DNA of 64,000 bases from Aminobacter carboxidus (GCF_014863355.1 NZ_JACZEP010000001.1:1426001-1490000), one strand, 5' to 3'; numbered from the stretch's first letter, positions 9,049 through 18,619 are shown. Notes: generated by a model from the sequence alone, not told the origin. A program made the numbers and translations.

Positions 9049-9588
9049 ATGCCAGCCGAAAGCAAAGCAAAGGTCATCGAGCGAAATCGCGCTCCACGCG
9101 TGCAGATCGCTTATGACGTCGAGACCTATGGCAGCCCGACGACGATCGAACTGCCTTTCGTGATGGGCGTGATGGCGGATCTCGCCGGCTCGTCGCAGAC
9201 CAAGGAAGCGCAAAAGACGGTGCTCGACCGCACCTTCGTCGAAACCGATGCCAACAGGTTCCCGCGCTTCATGGAAGCGCTCGGACCGCGCGTGAAGGCT
9301 CGGGTGAAGAACACGCTGCCCCAGGCCGAGGGCGCGGAGCGCGAAGAAGAAATGGCTGTCGATCTTACCTTCTCCAAGATGGGCGACTTCGCCCCCGACA
9401 AGATCGCCGAGCAGGTTCCGCAGCTTGCCGAAATCCTCAAGATGCGCCGCCAGCTCGAAGAATTGCTCGGCTTCATGGACGGCCGCGCCGACGCCGAAAA
9501 GCGCATCGCGCAGTTGCTGAACAACGAGCCGCTGCTCGGCCAGATCGCCAGCCAGGCGCTCAACGACAGCGACAAGGTCGAGGAATAA
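9049..9588 (+). CDS. tssB: T6SS contractile sheath small subunit TssB (VipA/ImpB)
   Basis: A 179-residue cytoplasmic protein that co-polymerises with TssC to make the contractile sheath around the Hcp tube. The family signature is visible: an N-terminal R-x-x-R-V-Q-I-x-Y-D-V-E-T-Y block, a central LPFVMGVMADL strand, and a helical C-terminus (LLNNEPLLGQI) that provides the ClpV-recognised region. Length is typical. It lies six bases after tssA and five before tssC, so one transcript is expected. Confidence 0.97.
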   Translation: MPAESKAKVIERNRAPRVQIAYDVETYGSPTTIELPFVMGVMADLAGSSQTKEAQKTVLDRTFVETDANRFPRFMEALGPRVKARVKNTLPQAEGAEREEEMAVDLTFSKMGDFAPDKIAEQVPQLAEILKMRRQLEELLGFMDGRADAEKRIAQLLNNEPLLGQIASQALNDSDKVEE

Positions 9589-9592
9589 GACC

Positions 9593-11095
9593 ATGGCCGA
9601 ACAGCAAAAAAGCCCCACCGTCGCCGAAGCCGAGGCTATCGACCTCGGCGAGTTCAGCGATCTCCTGGAGAAGGACTTCAAGGTCAGGAAGGATGACAGC
9701 GAGAAGCTGCAGCAGCTCGTGCGCAACCTGGCACTCGCCGCTCAATCCCGCTCGGACACCACCACCATCTCCTCCAACGCCATCAAGTCGATCAAGTCGC
9801 TGATCTCGGGCATCGACAAGATGCTGACCATCCAGCTCAACGAGATTCTGCACGCGCCGGAAGTGCGCGAGATGGAAGGCACTTGGCGTGGCCTTTGGTA
9901 CCTCGTCAACAACACCGAGACCGACCAGAAGCTGAAGATCCGGGTGATGAACATCTCCAAGGAGCAGCTGGCAGACACGTTGGAAGATTATGAAGGCCAG
10001 ATGTGGGACCAGAGCCCGGTGTTCAAGAAGGTCTACACCGACGAGTATTCGATGTTCGGTGGCGAGCCGTTCGGCTGCCTGATCGGCGCCTACGAGTTCT
10101 CCAACCATCCCCGCGATGTTGGCCTGCTGCGCAACATCTCGGGCGTCTGCGCCTCCGCGCATACGCCGTTCATCGCCGCTGCCTCGCCACGGCTGTTCCG
10201 CATGGACAGCTGGCAAGAGCTGCCCAACCCGCAGGACCTGCAGCAGATCGTCTCCAACCCGGCCTACGCCTCGTGGCAGTCGCTGCGCGAGAGCGAGGAC
10301 GCCCGCTACATCGGCCTGGCCATGCCGCGTGTCCTCGCCCGGCTGCCCTATGGCGCCGACACCGTTCCGGTGAAAGGTTTCGCCTTCGAAGAAGAGGTCC
10401 AGGGCGACCACCACAAATATGTCTGGATGAACGCCGCCTTCCCGATGGGCGTCAACATCAACCGCAGCCACAAGCTGTTCGGCTGGGGCACCCAGATCCG
10501 TGGCGTCGAGAACGGCGGCACGGTGATCAACCTGCCGGTGCACAGCTTCCCGACCGATGACGGCTCGATCGCGATGAAATGCCCGACCGAAGTCGCCATC
10601 GACGACCGCCGCGAGGCGGAACTCGCCAAGCTCGGCCTGATGCCGATCCTGCATCGCAAGAACACCGATCTCGCAGCCTTCATCGGTGCCCATTCCTTGC
10701 AGGACGACGAAACCCGAGCCGGCAGGCTTGTCGATCCCGACGCGCAGTCCAACGAACGCCTCAGCGCCAACCTGCCCTACCTGTTCCCGGTGTCGCGCTT
10801 TGCCCACTATCTCAAGGCGATCGCCCGCGACAAGGTTGGCTCGTTCAAGGAGCGTGCCGACATGCAGATATGGCTGACGGAGTGGATCAACCGCTACGTG
10901 CTCGCCAATCCGGCCTTCGCCGACGACAAGGCCCGCGCCAAGCGTCCGCTCGCCGCGGCCGAGGTGCAGGTCGACAGCGTCGAGGGGCGTCCAGGTTACT
11001 ACAACGCCCGCTTCTATCTGCGTCCGCATTACCAATTGGAAGGAATTAACGCGTCGCTTCGGCTCGTGTCGGAGCTGCCTTCGGTCAAGTCCTGA
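9593..11095 (+). CDS. tssC: T6SS contractile sheath large subunit TssC (VipB/ImpC)
   Basis: A 500-residue sheath subunit pairing with TssB. Family motifs are clear: GTWRGLWYLV, FGCLIGAYEF, FIAAASPRLF, the WQSLRESEDARYIGLAMPRVLARLPYG region and the C-terminal YLRPHYQLEGINASLRLVSELP. The length matches the family. It is flanked by tssB (four-base gap) and hcp (24-base gap with a GGAGAGA ribosome-binding site). Nothing unusual is seen. Confidence 0.97.
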   Translation: MAEQQKSPTVAEAEAIDLGEFSDLLEKDFKVRKDDSEKLQQLVRNLALAAQSRSDTTTISSNAIKSIKSLISGIDKMLTIQLNEILHAPEVREMEGTWRGLWYLVNNTETDQKLKIRVMNISKEQLADTLEDYEGQMWDQSPVFKKVYTDEYSMFGGEPFGCLIGAYEFSNHPRDVGLLRNISGVCASAHTPFIAAASPRLFRMDSWQELPNPQDLQQIVSNPAYASWQSLRESEDARYIGLAMPRVLARLPYGADTVPVKGFAFEEEVQGDHHKYVWMNAAFPMGVNINRSHKLFGWGTQIRGVENGGTVINLPVHSFPTDDGSIAMKCPTEVAIDDRREAELAKLGLMPILHRKNTDLAAFIGAHSLQDDETRAGRLVDPDAQSNERLSANLPYLFPVSRFAHYLKAIARDKVGSFKERADMQIWLTEWINRYVLANPAFADDKARAKRPLAAAEVQVDSVEGRPGYYNARFYLRPHYQLEGINASLRLVSELPSVKS

Positions 11096-11119
11096 ACTGT
11101 TCAGTAACGGAGAGAGACA

Positions 11120-11599
11120 ATGGCATCGGATGACGATCTCAGAAAAGCAACGAAGATCGACGGCTTCCTAAAGGTTCCCGACATCAAGGGGCCGAGCACC
11201 CGTGACGGCCACGACGAGGAGATCGAGATATTCAACGTCGCCTTCAACATGGTCGCCCCATTCGATCCCAATTCGCTTTCGCGCAAGGGGCGTGTCGCGC
11301 TGGGTACGGTGAGCTGTTCCAAGGACGTCGACATGTCGTCGCCGTATCTCGCCAAGGCATGCCACGAAAACAAGCAGTTCGACGAAGTGGTGATCTCCTG
11401 CCGCCGGACGATCGACGGTGAGACAAGCGACTACTTTGTCATCACCATGAAGGAGGCATCTGTCGTTTCCTATGGTTTTGGTGCCAGCACGACCAACAGC
11501 GATACGCTCGAGGACTTCGTGCAGTTCGCTTACAAGACGATCGAGCTGGTCTACGACACCGACCATACGCAAGAGATGAGCGTTGCAACCGGCTTGTGA
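11120..11599 (+). CDS. hcp: T6SS tube protein Hcp (TssD)
   Basis: A 159-residue Hcp that stacks as hexameric rings to form the inner tube and carries effectors. It opens with the family pattern (DGFLKVPDIKGPSTRDGHDEEIEI) and is followed by the conserved beta-barrel strands. The length is that of a plain Hcp, with no C-terminal effector extension. Its position between tssC and tssE is the usual one for imp-type clusters. Confidence 0.97.
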   Translation: MASDDDLRKATKIDGFLKVPDIKGPSTRDGHDEEIEIFNVAFNMVAPFDPNSLSRKGRVALGTVSCSKDVDMSSPYLAKACHENKQFDEVVISCRRTIDGETSDYFVITMKEASVVSYGFGASTTNSDTLEDFVQFAYKTIELVYDTDHTQEMSVATGL

Positions 11600-11626
11600 C
11601 GCGCCGCATAGACGCCCTGGTGCTGC

Positions 11627-12346
11627 ATGATGAAGGCCAGTGGAGTTCAGCAAGCAAGGCGAGAGGCGTCGCAGCCATCGCTATGGGACCGGCTGGTGAA
11701 CGACCTGCCGGGACTAAGCTCGGAAATCGAAGCCCTGCACCGGGCACTGGAAAATGAACTCGGCAGCGAGCGTGTCGAAGCGTTCGTGAGCGGTAGTGCG
11801 CGCGCGATCGATTCCGACCTTGACCTGACGCCCGACCACAAGCAACGCCTGCACAGGCTCGTCTTCCTGAACCGCAACCGGGTCGAGCTTGAAAGCCGGG
11901 GCATCGTGGTGTCGGCGCGCGTGCTACGCGAGGCGGTGCGCCGCGACATCGAAGCGCTGTTCAACACCGAGCGCTTCGATGCCACACCATTGCTGTCCGA
12001 CGTCGAGGACGAACAGGCGGCCGAGAACCGCCTGAATCTCGACGATTTTCCGGAAGTGCGGCGCAGCGTGGTCAATTACGGCGTGCCTTCGTTCTCCGGC
12101 CGCTCGTCCCGCGACTTCGACAAGGATGCGCTGGCACGCGAAATCAAGACTGTCCTGGCCAATTTCGAGCCGCGCCTCAAGGAGAGTGCGACCAAGGTCA
12201 CTGTCACGCTCAACGACAAGAGCATGGGCATCAAGATTGAAATCGACGGGGTGCTGATCATGACGCCGACGCCGGAACGGCTGCGGCTCAGGACCACGAT
12301 CAACCTCGACAACGGCTTGGCGCGGACCGAATACGGCGAGGCATAG
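11627..12346 (+). CDS. tssE: T6SS baseplate subunit TssE (gp25-like), long N-terminus
   Basis: A baseplate protein that nucleates sheath assembly. The gp25-like fold occupies roughly the C-terminal 160 residues (the LTPDHKQRL...LNRNRVELESRG part through the VTLNDKSMGIKIEIDGVLI strands to RLRLRTTINLDNG). The typical TssE opening (SLWDRL) is at residues 18-23. At 239 residues it is longer than the usual 140-180, with an acidic, charged segment (about 105-140) between the conserved blocks. No strong ribosome-binding site precedes the ATG, so the exact start is uncertain. tssF begins one base after its stop. Confidence 0.88.
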   Translation: MMKASGVQQARREASQPSLWDRLVNDLPGLSSEIEALHRALENELGSERVEAFVSGSARAIDSDLDLTPDHKQRLHRLVFLNRNRVELESRGIVVSARVLREAVRRDIEALFNTERFDATPLLSDVEDEQAAENRLNLDDFPEVRRSVVNYGVPSFSGRSSRDFDKDALAREIKTVLANFEPRLKESATKVTVTLNDKSMGIKIEIDGVLIMTPTPERLRLRTTINLDNGLARTEYGEA

Positions 12347-12347
12347 A

Positions 12348-14222
12348 ATGGATCGGATCTTCCTGGAGTATTACGAGGAGGAGCTGACCCACATCCGCAC
12401 GCTCGCAGCTGAGTTCGCCGACATGCACCCGGCGGTCGCCCGCAACCTCTCGCTCGATACCGCACCCTGCCCCGATCCATATGTCGAGCGTCTGCTCGAC
12501 GGCGTCGCCTTCCTTGCCGCACGGACCCGGCTCAAGGTCGATGCCGAGCGCTCGAGGTTCGCCCGCAGCGTGCTTGAGGTGCTTTATCCCGACCTGCTGA
12601 CGCAGGCACCCGCGGTCACCATGGCGGTGCTGAAGCCCGGCCAGCAGGTTCAGACAATGAATGCCGGCCATGTCGTCAAGCGTGGCACCCGGCTGGTGGC
12701 CAACCTGCAGCCCAGTCTTTCGACACGTTCCACCTTCACGACGGCACAGGATGTCACCTTGTGGCCGATCGAGATTTCATCCGTCGGCTACTACCAGGAC
12801 CGCAGCGCGCTGGCCGCAGCCGGCATCTCGCCGATCAGCGGCGTCTTTTGCGAAGCGGCACTGCGCGTGACCATCGCCAGGTCAGGCAAGGGCAAGCTCA
12901 ACGAACTGGCGCTCGACCGGCTCGACCTGCATTTCGCCGGGCGCACCAAGGCTTCGCTGCTGTTCGACACGATCTTTGGCGTCTGCACCGCAATGGGCGC
13001 TCGCCACAACGGCAAGTCAGGCAAGCTCACCGTCCTGCCCCAGCCCGAGATGATCGGCATCAGCGACAGCGAAGCCTTGATGCCGCGCACGCGTCCGACC
13101 TTTGAAGGCTACCGGCTGTTGCGTGAATACTTCATGATGCCGGAGCGCTTCCACTACGTCCGCGTCCAAGGCCTGCTGCCGGTCGTTCGGAGTTGCGAGG
13201 CCGGGCTCGAAGTCGTCTTCTTGCTGAGACGGGCCGCGCCTGAGCTCGCCGACCTTGCCCCAGCCGATTTCGAACTGTTCGCGACACCGGTGATCAACCT
13301 GTTCGAACGCGAATGCAACGTCATCGAACTCGATGCCCGCAAGACCCGGCAGGTGCTTTACGCCGATCGCACCCGGCCCAGGGATTTCGAGATCTACCGC
13401 ATTACCCATGTCGAGGACGCGGACGCCCAGGGCGCGGATGCGGAAATACCGGCACTTTTCAGCCTTGGGCAAAACCGGGGCAGTGGCTGGGTCTATTCGA
13501 CCGAACGCCGCCCCCGCCGCGCCACCGAAGACGAGCGGCGCGAGGGTATGACGCGTACCTCCTATACCGGCGACGACGTGTTTCTGGCGATCTCCCGTCC
13601 GGCAGCTATGCCAATCGGCCGGCCGCTCAAGCGCATTGAGGTCACGGCCCTTTGCACCAACCGCGACCTGCCGATCCTCGACGACAATCCGACGCTGACG
13701 CTGGAGAGCGGCGACCCGGTCGAGGCGGTGCGCCTGCTCGGTGCCTTGCGCGCGCCCCAGCCTTCCATTCCAGCCGTGCTGCCTGCCGGCGCTGATGCCG
13801 AATCCCGTGCCGATGAACTTGCCTGGCGGCTGGTGGCGCAGCTTGCGCTCAACTTCCTCAGCCTTGCCAAGGAGGGGCGTGGCGTCGATCCGCTGCATGC
13901 GCTGCTCGATCTCTATGCCGATCGCGGCGATCCGGCCCTGGCGCGCCATGTCCGCTCGATCGTGCGCATAGACTCCCAGCCGGTGATCGAGCGCTTGGCC
14001 ATTCCGGGGCCGATGTGTTTCGGCCGCGGCACCGAGATCCTGCTCCATGTCGACCAGTCGGTGCTGTCTGGTCAAAGCTCGCTGCTGCTTTCCGCTCTTC
14101 TGGCGCGGCTGTTTGCCCGCCACGCCGGTATCAACGGCTTCGTGCGTACCCGCACGCGGCTGCTCCAGAAGCAGGAGGACGTGCCATGGCCGATGACGCC
14201 CGGCAACCGCTTCCTGATCTAG
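12348..14222 (+). CDS. tssF: T6SS baseplate subunit TssF (ImpG/VasA)
   Basis: A 624-residue baseplate wedge protein that forms a complex with TssG, TssK and TssE. The N-terminus (FLEYYEEELTHIRTLAAEFADMHPAVA) is the classical TssF signature, and the YPDLLTQAPAVTMA and RNLSLDTAPCPDPYVERLLDGVAFLAART blocks follow. Length and conserved C-terminus (MTPGNRFLI) are normal. It overlaps tssG by 37 bases, implying translational coupling. Confidence 0.97.
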   Translation: MDRIFLEYYEEELTHIRTLAAEFADMHPAVARNLSLDTAPCPDPYVERLLDGVAFLAARTRLKVDAERSRFARSVLEVLYPDLLTQAPAVTMAVLKPGQQVQTMNAGHVVKRGTRLVANLQPSLSTRSTFTTAQDVTLWPIEISSVGYYQDRSALAAAGISPISGVFCEAALRVTIARSGKGKLNELALDRLDLHFAGRTKASLLFDTIFGVCTAMGARHNGKSGKLTVLPQPEMIGISDSEALMPRTRPTFEGYRLLREYFMMPERFHYVRVQGLLPVVRSCEAGLEVVFLLRRAAPELADLAPADFELFATPVINLFERECNVIELDARKTRQVLYADRTRPRDFEIYRITHVEDADAQGADAEIPALFSLGQNRGSGWVYSTERRPRRATEDERREGMTRTSYTGDDVFLAISRPAAMPIGRPLKRIEVTALCTNRDLPILDDNPTLTLESGDPVEAVRLLGALRAPQPSIPAVLPAGADAESRADELAWRLVAQLALNFLSLAKEGRGVDPLHALLDLYADRGDPALARHVRSIVRIDSQPVIERLAIPGPMCFGRGTEILLHVDQSVLSGQSSLLLSALLARLFARHAGINGFVRTRTRLLQKQEDVPWPMTPGNRFLI

Positions 14223-15250
14223 CGGCGCGCGACACGCTGACGGAGAGCTACGACTTCTTCGAGTTGCTGCGCCAGCTTGAAAACCGGAGCGGTCGCCTGT
14301 TCGGCCATTCCGGGCGCCCGGATCGCGAGCCGGCCCGCCTCGGGCAGCATGTTCGTCTCGGCTTTTCGACCCAGGACGTCGTCAAGTTCGAGGCGGCCGC
14401 CGACAAGGCTGCCGCTCGCGTCACCGTCGCCAATCTGGGCCTGCTGGGACCGGAGGGGCCGCTGCCGCTGCATGTGACGCGGTGGGTGCTCGATCGGATG
14501 TCGCAGCGCTGGTTTGCTGGTGCCGACGCGCATCAGACCAGCGACACGACCTTCGTCGAATTCGTCAACATCCTGCAGCACCGCATGATCGCCCTGTTCT
14601 ATCGGGCCTGGGCAGATGCGCATCCGGGCGTGCAGGTCGAGCGTGCCGTTGGTGGGCGCGTCCGCGAGATGCTGGAGGCTATGGCGGGCATCGGACTTCC
14701 AGCAACCGACAATTCCGAGGATCCAGACGTGGATGCGGTCAAGTTGCGCCAGGCGGCGGCACTTGCCGGACAGGTCGATGGGCCGGAGCGGTTGACCCTG
14801 TTCGTCGCCGAAGTGTTCAAGGTGCCGGTCCAGTTGAAGGAATTCGTCGCCTCCTGGCTCGAAGTCCCGGCAGCGTTGCAGACAAGGCTGGGCCAGGCCA
14901 GCGCTTCGCTGGGCAGAAGCGCGACGATCGGGCCGCGCAGCTTCAGCCGCCAGAACAGGGTCGAACTGCGCATTGGGCCGCTCGATCTCGCCACCTACGC
15001 GACGTTCCTTCCCGGCAGCAGGCGGCTGGCTGTCCTGAAGCGCGCCATCAGCGATCTCATCGGAGAATTGCTCGACGTCGATCTCAGGCTCGTGCTGGCC
15101 CGCGAAGAGGTGCCACCGGCCCGCATCGGCGCAGCGCAGCTTGGCCGAACGGCGTGGCTTGCGCCCCCTGCGGAAAGGGGCGATGCTGAGGATATGCGCC
15201 TGCGGACGATCGTCGGCTGGCGGCCAGAAATGGCGGGAGTCGGGGCATGA
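14186..15250 (+). CDS. tssG: T6SS baseplate subunit TssG (ImpH/VasB)
   Basis: The 354-residue partner of TssF. The start at 14186 has a near-perfect AGGAGG seven bases upstream inside tssF. The same frame stays open to 14015, but that extra stretch is the antiphase reading of tssF. Conserved features include the YDFFELLRQLEN opening, the RLGQHVRLGFSTQDV block, GPLPLHVTRWVLDR and FVEFVNILQHRMIALFYRAW. The C-terminal RIGPLDLATYATFLPG segment is also typical. It overlaps the next gene by four bases (ATGA). Confidence 0.95.
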   Translation: MADDARQPLPDLAARDTLTESYDFFELLRQLENRSGRLFGHSGRPDREPARLGQHVRLGFSTQDVVKFEAAADKAAARVTVANLGLLGPEGPLPLHVTRWVLDRMSQRWFAGADAHQTSDTTFVEFVNILQHRMIALFYRAWADAHPGVQVERAVGGRVREMLEAMAGIGLPATDNSEDPDVDAVKLRQAAALAGQVDGPERLTLFVAEVFKVPVQLKEFVASWLEVPAALQTRLGQASASLGRSATIGPRSFSRQNRVELRIGPLDLATYATFLPGSRRLAVLKRAISDLIGELLDVDLRLVLAREEVPPARIGAAQLGRTAWLAPPAERGDAEDMRLRTIVGWRPEMAGVGA

Positions 15251-16788
15251 GCTTGCTCCTCACGCTTGAGCAGGGACCACGCGCACAGGCAGTGCGCCAG
15301 ACCCGGCTGGACAAGGGTGAACTGGTTATCGGTCGCAGTCCCGATGCGGACTGGCAGATCGACGACCCCGACATGTTCGTCTCGCGCGCCCACTGCAAGA
15401 TCACCGCTGGACAGGACGGCTACGTCGTCGTCGACACATCGAGCAGCGGCCTCTTCATCGACGACGCCGGCAACGCGCTTGGCTCGGGCAATTCGGTGCG
15501 GCTGCGCCATGGCATGCGGCTTAGGCTTGGCGACTATGTCGTTGCGGTCGAGCTGCACCCGGCCGAGGTCCAGCCACAACAGCCGAAGTCAGCTCCATCA
15601 AGGACGTCAGTGCCTCAACCCGCGCCACCCGCATCGCGCGGGCCGGTCGGCCTGGGTGGCGATGACTTCTTCTCGCTCAAGACCGATGAGGAGCCTCAGC
15701 GCCCTCGCCCGGCGGATCTCCCGAACCCGTTCGAACATCCAGAACCCGGAGCATTTCGCGCCTACGAGCGCGCCGGGGGCTCCGAGCGCAATTCGCCTGC
15801 CTTCGATGATCCGTTCAGCCTCGATCCGGTGGCGACGCCTGCTTCGAATGGTCATGCCGACGGCAGCCCGAACGGCACGGCGGCCTTTGCCGATCCATTT
15901 GGCCTCGCTTCGGCCGAAACGCCGCCGCCAAAGCCAAAGTCGGAGCCTGTTGTAACGCAATCGCCATCGTTCAATGACGGTTTCGACCTGCCGCCCATCG
16001 CACAGCCTCCGCCCGTCGCCGAAGCAAAACCGCGCGAACCCGTCTCTGCCCCTGCTCCTGCCCCTGCTCCGGCCAAGTCAGCCTCGCCGGCACCTTGGGA
16101 TCTGCCCGTTCGCCTGCCTGATGCCGCGCCTCCGCCGCCAATGTCGCTGAGAGCCCGGGAGCAAGCAGCAGCAAGCTCGGCAACGCCTGCAGCCGCACTT
16201 CCCGCACCCGCACCTTCCGACAGTGCGCTGCACGCCGCCTTCCTGCGCGGTCTGGGCCTTGATGAAAGCGGTCCGTCAAATCGTGATCCGGTTTCCGAAA
16301 TGGAGAAATTCGGTCGCGAGTATCGCCTGATGCTCGAAGGCCTGATGCAGCTCCTGCGCAAGCGCGCCGAGGAAAAGGGCAACGCCCGCATCGAGCAGAC
16401 CATCGTCGGCTCGTCCGAGGTCAACCCGCTCAAGTTCCTGCCCACCGTCGACGATGCGCTGGCGACCATCCTGGCCGAGCGCAGCCCGGGCTTCCTCGCC
16501 GGCGAGCCGGCTATAGCGGACGCGATACGCGACCTCGCCCATCATCATGTTCGCGCCTGGCGCGGCCTGCAGGGCGCGCTTCGCCACATGATCGACCGCT
16601 TTGATCCCGTCGCGCTCGAAGAGGAACTGAAGTCGAGCTCGTCGATCGAGAAGCTTTTGGCCGGCGGCCGCAGCGCCAAGCTCTGGGATCTCTACAAGAA
16701 ACGACATCGCGAAATCGCCGTGAGCGCCGAGACGCGCTTCATGGGCGAAATAGGAGCTGATTTCCGCAACGCATATGAAGAGGAGTGA
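15247..16788 (+). CDS. FHA-domain T6SS protein (ImpI/TagH type), copy 1
   Basis: A 513-residue cytoplasmic regulator. The FHA domain covers about residues 12-95 (VIGRSPDADWQI, SRAHC). Its second phosphothreonine-loop motif reads SSGLFID instead of the usual N-G-T-F, so phosphopeptide binding may be altered. A long Pro/Ala-rich disordered linker (about 105-330) leads to the conserved C-terminal T6SS-FHA helical domain (PVSEMEKFGREYRLMLEGLMQLL, NPLKFLPTVDDAL, SSSIEKLLAGGRSAKLWDLYKKRH). FHA proteins of this type bind phosphorylated TssL or are themselves kinase substrates. It sits between tssG (ATGA overlap) and tssJ. Confidence 0.92.
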   Translation: MSLLLTLEQGPRAQAVRQTRLDKGELVIGRSPDADWQIDDPDMFVSRAHCKITAGQDGYVVVDTSSSGLFIDDAGNALGSGNSVRLRHGMRLRLGDYVVAVELHPAEVQPQQPKSAPSRTSVPQPAPPASRGPVGLGGDDFFSLKTDEEPQRPRPADLPNPFEHPEPGAFRAYERAGGSERNSPAFDDPFSLDPVATPASNGHADGSPNGTAAFADPFGLASAETPPPKPKSEPVVTQSPSFNDGFDLPPIAQPPPVAEAKPREPVSAPAPAPAPAKSASPAPWDLPVRLPDAAPPPPMSLRAREQAAASSATPAAALPAPAPSDSALHAAFLRGLGLDESGPSNRDPVSEMEKFGREYRLMLEGLMQLLRKRAEEKGNARIEQTIVGSSEVNPLKFLPTVDDALATILAERSPGFLAGEPAIADAIRDLAHHHVRAWRGLQGALRHMIDRFDPVALEEELKSSSSIEKLLAGGRSAKLWDLYKKRHREIAVSAETRFMGEIGADFRNAYEEE

Positions 16789-16791
16789 CGC

Positions 16792-17244
16792 ATGATCGAC
16801 CGGCGCGACTTCATTATTGCTCTCGGCGCTACTGGACTGGTGACCGCCTGCCAGAGCGGGCCACCGAAACCGTCCACCGTCACCGTCAATGTGAGCGGTC
16901 AAGCCGGCATGAATCCCGGACCCGACGGCGGCGACAGGCCGGTGACGGTTCTGATCATGCGCTTGAAAAGCACGGGCAAGTTCAATTCGGCCGACTATTT
17001 CGCCCTGCAGGGTGACGCGGGTTCGGCACTTGCCGGCGATCTCATCGGCTCGGACCAGCTTTCGGTCGGCCCCGGTGCTGCGGCGTCGAAGACAATCACC
17101 GTCGAGCCGGAGGCAACCGCGCTCGGCTTCGTGGCACTTGTTCGCGAACCGACAGGCCGTACTTGGCGAACGACGAAATCGGTTTCGCCGGGTTCGACGG
17201 TGACGATCACCGTGACACTCGGCAGCGGAGGCATTTCGGCCTGA
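16792..17244 (+). CDS. tssJ: T6SS outer-membrane lipoprotein TssJ
   Basis: A 150-residue lipoprotein that anchors the TssM-TssL membrane complex to the outer membrane. The lipobox is LVTAC, giving Cys20 as the lipidated residue. The signal begins with DRRDFI, which resembles a twin-arginine motif, so Tat export is possible. The mature beta-sandwich includes the usual VLIMRLKSTGKFNSADYFAL region. It is the only tssJ in the window although two tssL/tssM pairs are present. Length is typical. Confidence 0.93.
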   Translation: MIDRRDFIIALGATGLVTACQSGPPKPSTVTVNVSGQAGMNPGPDGGDRPVTVLIMRLKSTGKFNSADYFALQGDAGSALAGDLIGSDQLSVGPGAAASKTITVEPEATALGFVALVREPTGRTWRTTKSVSPGSTVTITVTLGSGGISA

Positions 17245-17267
17245 GGCGGCCACATCAGGAGTAGGCG

Positions 17268-17288
17268 ATGCAGAGAGTTGCCGCATGA
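17268..17288 (+). other. six-codon mini-ORF overlapping the tssK start
   Basis: An ATG at 17268 has a strong AGGAG six bases upstream and encodes only MQRVAA before a TGA whose first two bases are the last two of the tssK ATG (ATGA at 17285). tssK itself has no strong site immediately upstream, so ribosomes may reach it by termination-reinitiation at this mini-ORF. This is read from the sequence; the coupling role is inferred. Confidence 0.35.
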
Positions 17289-18619
17289 CCGACGCAAACA
17301 GGGTGCTCTGGTCCGAGGGGTTGTTCCTTCGGACCCAGCACTTCCAGCAACAGGACCGCTTTTTCGAGGCGACGGTGCGCGGCGCGTTGCAGGCCGGGCC
17401 GTTGCACACTTATGGCTTCCGCGCGATCACCCTCGACCCTGCCTTGCTCGAGGCGGGGCAGATCGCCGTGCTCTCGGCGCGCGGCATCTTTCCTGACGGC
17501 ACACCTTTCGCCATTCCCGACACCATGGATGCGCCGAAGCCGCTCGCGGTGACAGCCGACATGGGCGGCGGTCCTGTGCTGATCGCCGTGCCGCTCGAAC
17601 CACCCGGCGGCGTCGGCTTCGATCCGGCGCATGCCGAAACCAGCGGTGCACGTTATCGCGGCCGCATCGTCACGGTTCGCGATGCCGTGCAAGGCGGATC
17701 GGATCCCGAGGAGATCGAGATCGCCCGGCCACAGGCGCTGCTGCTCGCGCCCGGAAAATCGGTTGGCGGCTACACCGCATTGCCGATCACGGAGATCACC
17801 GGGCTGCGCGCCGACGGTGGTGTTGCCGTCGACGGCAACTTCCTGCCGCCGACACTCGCCACAGGTGCTGTCCATTGGTACGCCCAGCTTCTCCAGGAAG
17901 TCATCACCGGTCTCGACCAGATCGCCGAAGCGCATGCCAAGATGGTGCTCGGCGGTCCCGGTCGCAGCGTCGAAGATCTTTTGATGCTCAACCTGGCCAA
18001 TGCGGCGCGGCCGCGCCTGGCGCACATGCTGGCACAGGACATCTTCCATCCAGCCGAGCTCTATCTCGAGCTTGCCGGACTTGCCGGCTCGATGGCGACC
18101 TATGGCTCGAATTCGCGGCGCCTCGCCGAACTGCCTACATACGACCACATGGCGCCCGGGCCGGCCTATTCAGCACTTGCCGACACGTTGCGCTCGCTGA
18201 TCCTGAGCCTGCGCTATGTCGAGCCGAAGTCGCGGGCGCTGCCGGTCATGCGTCACTCCACCAATGTCTGGAAGGTGCGCATCGACAACCCCAAGCTGCT
18301 TGTCGCCAGCCGCATCGTCATTCGCGTCGGCTCCGAGCTGTCGGAGGACGCGCTGCGCAAGATCTTCGTCAACCAGGCGACGGTGGGCGCGGCAAGCGAA
18401 TTCGAAGGCCTGTGGAAGTCGCGCCTGCCGGGCATTCCGCTCAAGCCGCTGCATTCGCAACCGCGCGAAATCCCCTATGACGGTGACCGTCTTTGCCTTG
18501 AACTCGATCAGAGAAGCGAGCACTGGGCCTCCCTCCTCGATGCACCCGGATTCGTCATTGGCGTTTCCGGCGTGCTGCCGAGCGAGCCGCAGGTCGATTG
18601 CTATTCGGTGAACAGGTGA
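17285..18619 (+). CDS. tssK: T6SS baseplate-membrane connector TssK (ImpJ/VasE)
   Basis: A 444-residue trimeric adaptor that joins the baseplate to TssL/TssM and resembles phage receptor-binding proteins. The N-terminus NRVLWSEGLFLRTQHFQQQDRF is the family signature, and the GFRAITLDPALLEAGQIAV and YAQLLQEVITGLDQI blocks follow. The C-terminal head domain region (SHPKL-like VRIDNPKLLVASRIVIRV, LHSQPREIPYDGDRLCLELD) is also present. Only one tssK exists in the window. tssL follows after four bases. Confidence 0.96.
   Translation: MTDANRVLWSEGLFLRTQHFQQQDRFFEATVRGALQAGPLHTYGFRAITLDPALLEAGQIAVLSARGIFPDGTPFAIPDTMDAPKPLAVTADMGGGPVLIAVPLEPPGGVGFDPAHAETSGARYRGRIVTVRDAVQGGSDPEEIEIARPQALLLAPGKSVGGYTALPITEITGLRADGGVAVDGNFLPPTLATGAVHWYAQLLQEVITGLDQIAEAHAKMVLGGPGRSVEDLLMLNLANAARPRLAHMLAQDIFHPAELYLELAGLAGSMATYGSNSRRLAELPTYDHMAPGPAYSALADTLRSLILSLRYVEPKSRALPVMRHSTNVWKVRIDNPKLLVASRIVIRVGSELSEDALRKIFVNQATVGAASEFEGLWKSRLPGIPLKPLHSQPREIPYDGDRLCLELDQRSEHWASLLDAPGFVIGVSGVLPSEPQVDCYSVNR

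Noticed and set aside
7780-9726. A 648-codon leftward frame over tssA and tssB
   Set aside because: It runs through two certain genes of the other strand and across their junction, with no recognisable motif.
9560-11035. A 491-codon frame antisense to tssC
   Set aside because: Antisense shadow of a certain, highly conserved gene.
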